DNA of 18,880 nt, taken from AWTP1-13 sp041288195. GTDB taxonomy: Bacteria; Pseudomonadota; Alphaproteobacteria; Rhizobiales; Hyphomicrobiaceae. Shown in pieces: positions 13,405-18,880 of this stretch. The stretch lies in NCBI GenBank assembly GCA_041288195.1, contig JBGGME010000055.1, forward strand, positions 1 to 18,880, in the 5' to 3' direction. Position numbers and translations under genes: made by a program. Every line of letters begins with the position of its first letter. Position 1 is the stretch's first letter. The notes beneath the pieces are model-generated. The model was given only the letters and a program-made list of their open reading frames with translations. It was not told the origin of the DNA and made no database searches.

Positions 13405-16086
13405 ATGACCATCCGCAATCTCGACGCCCTGCTCGCGCCGAAATCCGTGGCCCTGATCGGGGCGAGCACGAGGGCGGGCAGCGTCGGCCTCATCACCGCC
13501 CGCAACATGCTGGCGGCCGGATTTGGGGGGCCGGTGTGGCTCGTCAACCCCAAGCACGGGGCGATCGAGGGCAGCGCCTGCCATGCCTCGCTCGAGGCCC
13601 TGCCGGGCGTGCCCGACCTTGGCATCATCGTTACGCCGCCCGCCACCGTGCCGGGCATCGTCACCGAGCTCGGTGCCAAGGGCGCCCGCGCCGCCGTGGT
13701 AATCACGGCGGGCGTGCGCGGCGATCTCAAGCAGGCCATGCTCGATGCTGCCAAGCCGCACACGCTCCGCATCCAGGGCGCCAACTGCCTGGGCTTGATG
13801 GTGCCGGGGATCGGGCTCAATGCGAGCTTCTGCCACCGCGCACCGCTCGCGGGCGACCTCGCCTTCGTGTCGCAGTCGGGCGCGCTGATCACCGCCATCG
13901 TCGACTGGGCTGCCTCGCGCGGCATCGGCTTCTCGCAGATCGTGTCGCTGGGCGACATGGCCGACGTCGACTTCGGCGACCTCCTCGACTACCTGGCCGG
14001 CGACGCCAAGAGCCGGGCCATCCTGCTCTACATGGAATCGGTGACGCAGGCGCCGAAGTTCCTCTCCGCTGCGCGGCGCGCGGCGCGCACCAAGCCGGTG
14101 ATCGTCGTCAAGTCGGGTCGCGGCGCCGCCGGTGCGCGGGCGGCGATGTCGCATACCGGTGCGCTGGCGGGCTCGGATGCGGCCTACGAGGCGGCGTTCC
14201 GGCGCGCCGGCCTGCTGCGGGTGCGCGAGCTCGACGATCTGTTCACGGCCGCCGAGGTGCTGGCGCGACATCCCAGGTTCACCGGCGAGCGGCTGGCGAT
14301 CCTCACCAACGGTGGCGGCGCCGGTGTGCTGGCGGCCGACCGGCTGAGCGACCAGGGCGGCCGCCTCGCCGAGTTGTCGCACGCCGCCAGAGCCGCGCTC
14401 GATGCCGTGCTGCCGCCGATCTGGTCGCACGGCAATCCCGTCGACATCATCGGCGACGCTGAGCCCGAGCGCTATGCCCGAGCGCTGGACGTGCTGCTCG
14501 AGGATGAGGGGGCGGACGCCGTCCTCGTCATGAACTGCCCGACGGCGCTCGCCTCCAGCACGGCAGCGGCGGAGGCGGTGGTCGGCACAGTAGAAAAGCG
14601 CGCCGAGGCGGGCAGGCCGGTGAAGCCGCTGCTCGCGTGCTGGCTCGGCGACGAGGCGAGCCGGGAGGCGCGCAGGCTGTTTGCGGCCAATAGCATGCCC
14701 GGCTTCTCGACGCCGGCCGCAGCCATCGACGGCTTCATGCATATCGTGCGGCATGCGCGCGCGCAGGAGGAGCTGCTGCGCACGCCGCCGTCCATGCCGG
14801 AGGACCTCGCCCTCGATACGGCGGCAGCTCAGCGCACCATTGCCGCCGCGCTCGCCGAAGGTCGCACGGTGCTTTCCGAGATCGAGGCCAAGCAGCTGCT
14901 CGCCGCCTACGGCATCCCGACGGTGCCGACCGAGCGGGCGCGCGATCCCGACGAGGTCGGCAGGCTCTCCGAGCGCTGGATCAAGGAATACGGCGCCTGC
15001 GTCCTCAAGATCCTGTCGCGCGACATCACCCACAAGTCGGACGTGGGCGGCGTGCGGCTGGGCCTCGAGCACACCGAGGAGGCCAGGCGCGCGGCGGAGG
15101 ACATGGCCAGCCGGGTCGCGAGCCGGACGCCCAACGCGCACATCGAGGGCTTCACCGTGCAGCCGCTGATCCGCCGCCGCGACGCGCACGAGCTGATCGT
15201 CGGCATGTCGGTCGACGAGGCGTTCGGGCCGCTGATCCTGTTCGGCGCCGGCGGCACGGGCGTGGAGGTGCTGCGCGACACGGCGCATGCGCTGCCGCCC
15301 CTCGACCTCAAGCTCGCCCACGACCTGATGCGGCAGACGCGAATCTGGCGCCTGTTGCAGGGTTATCGCGACCGCCCGGCGGCGGACCTCACGGCAATCG
15401 CCGGGGTGCTGGTGCGCTTTAGCTATCTCGCCACGCGCCATCCCGAGATCCGCGAGATCGACATCAACCCGCTGCTCGCCGACGACAAGGGAGCGATCGC
15501 GCTCGACGCGCGCGTGCGTGTCGAGGATGCGGCGCGGCATCCACGCGTGGCGCCGGCGATCCGGCCCTACCCCTCGGAATGGGCCAGGGAGGTCGAGCTG
15601 CCGATGGGGGCGGTGCGCATCCGCCCGATCCGGCCCGAGGACGAAGGCCTCTATGATGCGTTCTTCGCCAAGCTGACGGCCGAGGACCGGCGCATGCGCT
15701 TCTTCACGGCGCGGCCCGACCTGTCGCATGGCTTCCTGGCGCGGCTCACCCAGATCGACTACGCGCGCGAAATGGCGTTCATCGCGCTCGCCAGGGATAC
15801 GGGCGAGCTTTTGGGCGTCGCCCGCTTCGTCGCCGACCCCGATTACACGCGGGGCGAGTATGCGATCCTCGTGCGCTCCGACCTCAAGGGGCAGGGGCTC
15901 GGCTGGCGGCTGATGCAGCACCTCATCGACTACGCGCGCGCCGAGGGCCTGGAGGAGCTCTACGGCCACGTGCTGGCGGAGAACACCACCATGCTCGGCA
16001 TGTGCCGGCAGCTGGGGTTCACGATCGCGGCGGAGCCGGACGATCCCGGCGTACGGCGGGTGCGGATCGGGTTGTGTCCTGGATGA
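13405..16086 (+). CDS. Pat-type protein lysine acetyltransferase: ADP-forming acyl-CoA synthetase-like module fused to GNAT
   Basis: An 893-residue protein with the architecture of Salmonella Pat/E. coli PatZ (about 886 residues). Domains in order are a CoA-binding Rossmann fold (about 8-135, PKSVALIGAS near 12-21), a succinyl-CoA-ligase-like flavodoxin region (about 150-460), an ATP-grasp domain (about 485-710, with LKILSRDITHKSDVGGVRLG), and a C-terminal GNAT (about 735-890) whose acetyl-CoA loop lies near 825-835 (SDLKGQGLGWR). Pat enzymes acetylate a lysine on acyl-CoA synthetases such as Acs and switch them off, tuning acetate and aromatic acid use. The histidine position of the NDP-forming synthetase is kept (H250 in MSHTGALAGSD). 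The start is ATG at 13405 with GGAG at 13393-13396. It is divergent from the 133-residue gene across the FNR/FixK palindrome. An active acyl-CoA synthetase rather than a regulator cannot be excluded. Confidence 0.9.
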   Translation: MTIRNLDALLAPKSVALIGASTRAGSVGLITARNMLAAGFGGPVWLVNPKHGAIEGSACHASLEALPGVPDLGIIVTPPATVPGIVTELGAKGARAAVVITAGVRGDLKQAMLDAAKPHTLRIQGANCLGLMVPGIGLNASFCHRAPLAGDLAFVSQSGALITAIVDWAASRGIGFSQIVSLGDMADVDFGDLLDYLAGDAKSRAILLYMESVTQAPKFLSAARRAARTKPVIVVKSGRGAAGARAAMSHTGALAGSDAAYEAAFRRAGLLRVRELDDLFTAAEVLARHPRFTGERLAILTNGGGAGVLAADRLSDQGGRLAELSHAARAALDAVLPPIWSHGNPVDIIGDAEPERYARALDVLLEDEGADAVLVMNCPTALASSTAAAEAVVGTVEKRAEAGRPVKPLLACWLGDEASREARRLFAANSMPGFSTPAAAIDGFMHIVRHARAQEELLRTPPSMPEDLALDTAAAQRTIAAALAEGRTVLSEIEAKQLLAAYGIPTVPTERARDPDEVGRLSERWIKEYGACVLKILSRDITHKSDVGGVRLGLEHTEEARRAAEDMASRVASRTPNAHIEGFTVQPLIRRRDAHELIVGMSVDEAFGPLILFGAGGTGVEVLRDTAHALPPLDLKLAHDLMRQTRIWRLLQGYRDRPAADLTAIAGVLVRFSYLATRHPEIREIDINPLLADDKGAIALDARVRVEDAARHPRVAPAIRPYPSEWAREVELPMGAVRIRPIRPEDEGLYDAFFAKLTAEDRRMRFFTARPDLSHGFLARLTQIDYAREMAFIALARDTGELLGVARFVADPDYTRGEYAILVRSDLKGQGLGWRLMQHLIDYARAEGLEELYGHVLAENTTMLGMCRQLGFTIAAEPDDPGVRRVRIGLCPG

Positions 16087-16181
16087 GGGATTGGCGCGGA
16101 GGCTTTGCCGCAGCGGGCGAGCGCCACCGTCAACTGCCGCCCCAAGCCGACGCGCGGAGCGTCGACCCGGTCGGCGTTCCA

Positions 16182-17081
16182 TCACATTCCGATCTGCGCC
16201 TTGCCGCGCGCCTGATGCTGCCAGGGACCCGAATAGCCTTTGGACCAGTCCGGCGGCAGCTCGCAGCCGCGCGGATCGTGGCACGACTTGCGCGCCGCCT
16301 TGCCGTGCACGACGGCACCCTCGTAGGGGCTCGGGATCGGGTTGAACACGTAGGGCATCGAATCGGCCGACGAGTAGACGTTGAGCAGCAGCGGGCGCAT
16401 GCGGTCGGAGGCGTTGCGCTTGGAGCCGTGGATGACGCGGCAGTTGAGCAGCGCCAGCGATCCGGCGGGCCCCGTCATCTCCACCGCGTTGTCGCGCCAG
16501 TTGGCCGGCAGCTTGTCCTCGTCGATGCGCAGGACCCACTTGCCCTCCGCGTCGTACATGCTGCGCAGCGGCTCCTTGTGGCTGCCCTTGATGGAGATCA
16601 GCGGACCCTGGTCGGACTCGCAGTCCTCCATGTGCAGGCCGATGGTGACGGGGCTGTAGTCGGTATGCGGCCAGGCTGGAATGTCCTGGTGCCAGTCGAA
16701 GAGCTGTCCGCCCTTCGGCCATTTGAAGTTGAGCTTGGAATGATAGAATTTCACGTCCGGGCCGCACACATCCGCCGCCACCTTGACGATCGGCGAGCTC
16801 GACGCGAACTCCCAGAACACGGGATGGTGCGTTACGGGGCTCGACAGCCGCCGCAGCCGCGGGTTGTCGGCGCTGTGGCCCTCCTCGAGCACGAAGCGCT
16901 CGTCGTTCTTGGCGACGGCGCGGGCCTTGTCGATCATCTCCTGCATGGCGCCGCGCAGACGGCCGAGCCAGGCATCGTCGATGACGCCTTCGAGCACGAG
17001 GAAACCCTCCTCGAAGAACTGCTCGCGCTGCTTGCGGGTCATCGCCTGAGGGGCGTGCTTGACGATGTCGGCTTCCAGCAT
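16182..17081 (-). CDS. Phytanoyl-CoA dioxygenase (PhyH) family protein
   Basis: A 299-residue Fe(II)/2-oxoglutarate-dependent oxygenase of the PhyH/EctD group. The facial triad is visible: H131 and D133 in FDWHQDIPAW, and H218 in CRVIHGSKRNAS, with R227 or R229 just after it as the 2-oxoglutarate salt-bridge candidate. The N-terminus QREQFFEEGFLVLEGVIDD is the usual start of the family fold. The substrate is not predictable; members hydroxylate phytanoyl-CoA, ectoine and many small metabolites using O2. The start is ATG at 17081 with a good Shine-Dalgarno (AGGGAGA, minus strand of 17087-17093, 5 bp away). It converges with the Pat-type gene (95-bp gap, no clear terminator) and diverges from the molybdopterin oxidoreductase across 182 bp. 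Confidence 0.92.
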   Translation of the reverse strand: MLEADIVKHAPQAMTRKQREQFFEEGFLVLEGVIDDAWLGRLRGAMQEMIDKARAVAKNDERFVLEEGHSADNPRLRRLSSPVTHHPVFWEFASSSPIVKVAADVCGPDVKFYHSKLNFKWPKGGQLFDWHQDIPAWPHTDYSPVTIGLHMEDCESDQGPLISIKGSHKEPLRSMYDAEGKWVLRIDEDKLPANWRDNAVEMTGPAGSLALLNCRVIHGSKRNASDRMRPLLLNVYSSADSMPYVFNPIPSPYEGAVVHGKAARKSCHDPRGCELPPDWSKGYSGPWQHQARGKAQIGM

Positions 17082-17263
17082 GGGCGTCTCCCTGGGCTCT
17101 TATTGGCTCTGAGGTCTCCTTCCAACCACTGTCGATCAACGACGGATCGGCAGTCAATGCTGCAATTTTAGGCTGATCCGGGAAGGCATGCGCTTGCGGC
17201 CTTGCCGGCTCCGATCCCAGGCTGCAAGGTTGCGCAAACTCAGTCCCTGGGACCGAAAACATC

Positions 17264-18880
17264 ATGGCCGACACCGCTGCCGCCGCCCGAGAGAACCCCC
17301 CAGATGGCACCTACCCCACCACCTGCTGGGAGTGCTCCACCTGCTGCGGGGCGCTCGCCACCGTCCGCGAGGGCCGCGTCGTCGACTTCCAGCCCAACCG
17401 CGACCACCCCTATTCCAAGGGCGCCTTCTGCATCAAAGGCATCCGCGGCGCCCCCGGCATCACCTACGGGCCCAACCGCCTGCTTTACCCCATGCGCCGC
17501 AGGGGCGCGCGCGGCGAGGGCAAGTGGGCGCGCATCTCCTGGGACGAGGCGCTGGACGAGATGGCGGATCGCCTCGCCGAGGTGCGGCGCAAATACGGGC
17601 CGGAGGCGATCGTCGGTGCCACCAGCGGCGCCTACTTCTCGCGCAGCGTGATCCTGGCCCTGACCTTGCGCTCGATCGGCTCGCCCAACTGGATGATCAA
17701 CCAGGACCTGTGCGGTGGCTGTCGCGCGGTGAGCGCGCGCACCATGGGCCTCTCCATCACGCGGGGCGAGGACATCGACAACACCCGCTGCGCGCTGATC
17801 GTGGGCCGCAACCCCTCGATGGCCGACCCTGTCGAGTGGGCCGCCCTCAAGGCCGCCAAGAAGCGCGGCGCGCGCATCGTCACCATCGACCCCAAGCGCA
17901 CCCAGGCCGCCCAGTTATCCGACCTGTGGCTCGCCCCGCGCATCGGCACGGACGCAGCGCTGGCGCTCGCCATGATCAACGTCATGATCGCCGAGGGCCT
18001 CTACGACAAGGACTACGTCGCACGCTCCTGTCACGGCTTCGATGAGCTCGCCGCGCGCGCCGCGCAGTATCCGCCCGCCGCCGCCGAGGCCATCACGGGC
18101 GTGCCGGCCGCCGACATCGTCGCCGCCACGCGCATGTACGCCGAGGGGCCCTCGACCTTCGTCAGCGGCCACGGTATCGACGCGGCGAGCTCCGGCGTGC
18201 AGACCTTCCGCGCCTACCACTGCCTCGTCGCCATCTCCGGCAACATCGACAGGCCCGGCGGCAACCTGCGCCTGCGCACGCCCAAGGGCTTCAAGCACTA
18301 CTCGGACCTGCTGCACATGCCGGAGTTCCGCCTCGATGCCGAGACCGAGAAGCGCGCCATCGGCGCCGACCGCTTCCCGCTGTGGGCAGGGCCCAGGGGC
18401 TGGCAGACGGCCTGCCACAACCCCTCCGTCATCGAGGCCATGCTGACGGGCAAGCCGCATCCCGTGCGCGCACTCTATGCCAGCGGCGTCAACATCCTCG
18501 TCACCTATCCCGACACGCGGCGCACCATGGCGGCGCTCTCCTCGCTCGACTTCGTGGCGGTTGCCGCGCACGCCATGACGCCGACGGCCGAGTTCGCCGA
18601 CATCGTGCTGCCCAAGACCACGACGCTGGAGGAGGAGGAGGTCTCCTTCATGCCCTCCGGGCCGACGGTGCTCTTCACGCGCGCGGTCGGTGCTCCGCAG
18701 GGCGAGGCGCGATGCGAGATGGACATCGCCGTGCCGCTGCTCGACAGGATGCAGGCGCGCCAGGCCGTGACGCGTCACCTGCTGCCCTGGCGCTCGCAGC
18801 GCGAGTTCAACACGTACCTGCTCGGCGACAGCGGCATCCGCATCGAGGACCTGGAGCGGACGGGCTATGCGCAGGTGAAC
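17264..18880 (+). CDS. DMSO reductase-family molybdopterin oxidoreductase (3' end beyond window)
   Basis: The first 539 residues of a bis-MGD molybdenum or tungsten oxidoreductase; the reading frame is open to the right edge. The N-terminal 4Fe-4S motif is C21-x2-C24-x3-C28 in CWECSTCCG, with the fourth ligand C56 in GAFCIKG. The Rossmann-like cofactor domains follow: SWDEALDEMADRL (92-104), then NQDLCGGCR (146-154), where C150 lies at the expected Mo-ligand position. GRNPSMADP, TIDPKRTQAA and SGNIDRPGGN are typical cofactor-binding loops. There is no twin-arginine signal, so it is likely cytoplasmic, as for assimilatory nitrate reductase or formate dehydrogenase-like members. The ATG at 17264 lacks a strong Shine-Dalgarno. 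The C-terminal molybdopterin-dinucleotide domain and any partner subunits lie outside, so the substrate is undetermined. Confidence 0.92.
   Translation, partial: MADTAAAARENPPDGTYPTTCWECSTCCGALATVREGRVVDFQPNRDHPYSKGAFCIKGIRGAPGITYGPNRLLYPMRRRGARGEGKWARISWDEALDEMADRLAEVRRKYGPEAIVGATSGAYFSRSVILALTLRSIGSPNWMINQDLCGGCRAVSARTMGLSITRGEDIDNTRCALIVGRNPSMADPVEWAALKAAKKRGARIVTIDPKRTQAAQLSDLWLAPRIGTDAALALAMINVMIAEGLYDKDYVARSCHGFDELAARAAQYPPAAAEAITGVPAADIVAATRMYAEGPSTFVSGHGIDAASSGVQTFRAYHCLVAISGNIDRPGGNLRLRTPKGFKHYSDLLHMPEFRLDAETEKRAIGADRFPLWAGPRGWQTACHNPSVIEAMLTGKPHPVRALYASGVNILVTYPDTRRTMAALSSLDFVAVAAHAMTPTAEFADIVLPKTTTLEEEEVSFMPSGPTVLFTRAVGAPQGEARCEMDIAVPLLDRMQARQAVTRHLLPWRSQREFNTYLLGDSGIRIEDLERTGYAQVN

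Noticed and set aside
16588..16601. Near-match to the FNR/FixK box (TTGATGGAGATCAG, one mismatch)
   Set aside because: It lies inside the PhyH coding sequence and encodes part of the LISIKGS segment, far from any start.
17243..17253. Short palindrome GTCCC-T-GGGAC upstream of the Mo oxidoreductase
   Set aside because: Only five pairs around one base and too close to the ATG to judge; not enough to call an operator.
13318..17310. A 1330-codon open frame on the minus strand across the Pat-type and PhyH region
   Set aside because: It is antisense to the Pat-type gene over most of its length and in another frame relative to the PhyH gene. The translation is Arg/His/Gly-rich without any family motif, as expected for the shadow frame of GC-rich coding DNA.

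Overview
The window looks like chromosomal DNA from a high-GC alphaproteobacterium, most likely Hyphomicrobiales (Rhizobiales). The grounds are the GC-rich codon use, the short H-NS/HvrA-type nucleoid protein, a GNAT fused to an ADP-forming acyl-CoA synthetase-like module, and two dispersed palindromic repeat types of a kind common in that order. I see no rRNA, tRNA, CRISPR array, transposase or phage gene. The order call is an inference from gene content, not a species identification.

Left part (1-4142, minus strand). This is a redox operon read right to left: prmB, then a sulfite-oxidase-family molybdenum enzyme, then an sdhB-like iron-sulfur subunit, two small membrane anchors (sdhD-like, sdhC-like) and an sdhA-like flavoprotein that runs off the left edge. 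The order Mo-enzyme/B/D/C/A differs from the usual sdhCDAB. The anchors carry four histidines in the pattern of di-heme enzymes, and the flavoprotein has Cys where canonical enzymes have the histidine that binds FAD covalently. A pair of inverted GC-rich repeats sits between sdhB and sdhD.

Centre (4143-9590). A 515-bp spacer that looks less GC-rich than its surroundings precedes an H-NS-like gene with a strong Rho-independent terminator. DNA polymerase I (polA) lies on the minus strand, divergent from an APC-family amino acid permease. The permease promoter carries an exact FNR/FixK-type box (TTGAT-N4-ATCAA).

Right part (9766-18880). A 979-residue autotransporter has about twelve copies of a 19-21 residue passenger repeat. 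It is followed by a 157-bp nested palindromic repeat, a conserved unknown 133-residue protein on the minus strand, and divergently a Pat-type protein lysine acetyltransferase. A perfect 24-bp palindrome containing a second exact FNR/FixK box lies between the last two. The window ends with a phytanoyl-CoA dioxygenase-family gene divergent from a DMSO-reductase-family molybdopterin oxidoreductase that is cut by the right edge.

The strongest leads are the unusual succinate dehydrogenase/fumarate reductase-like complex encoded next to a Mo enzyme, and the two oxygen-control boxes at divergent promoters. Both point to respiration under low oxygen. I do not see a defence system or a clearly new multi-gene machine.
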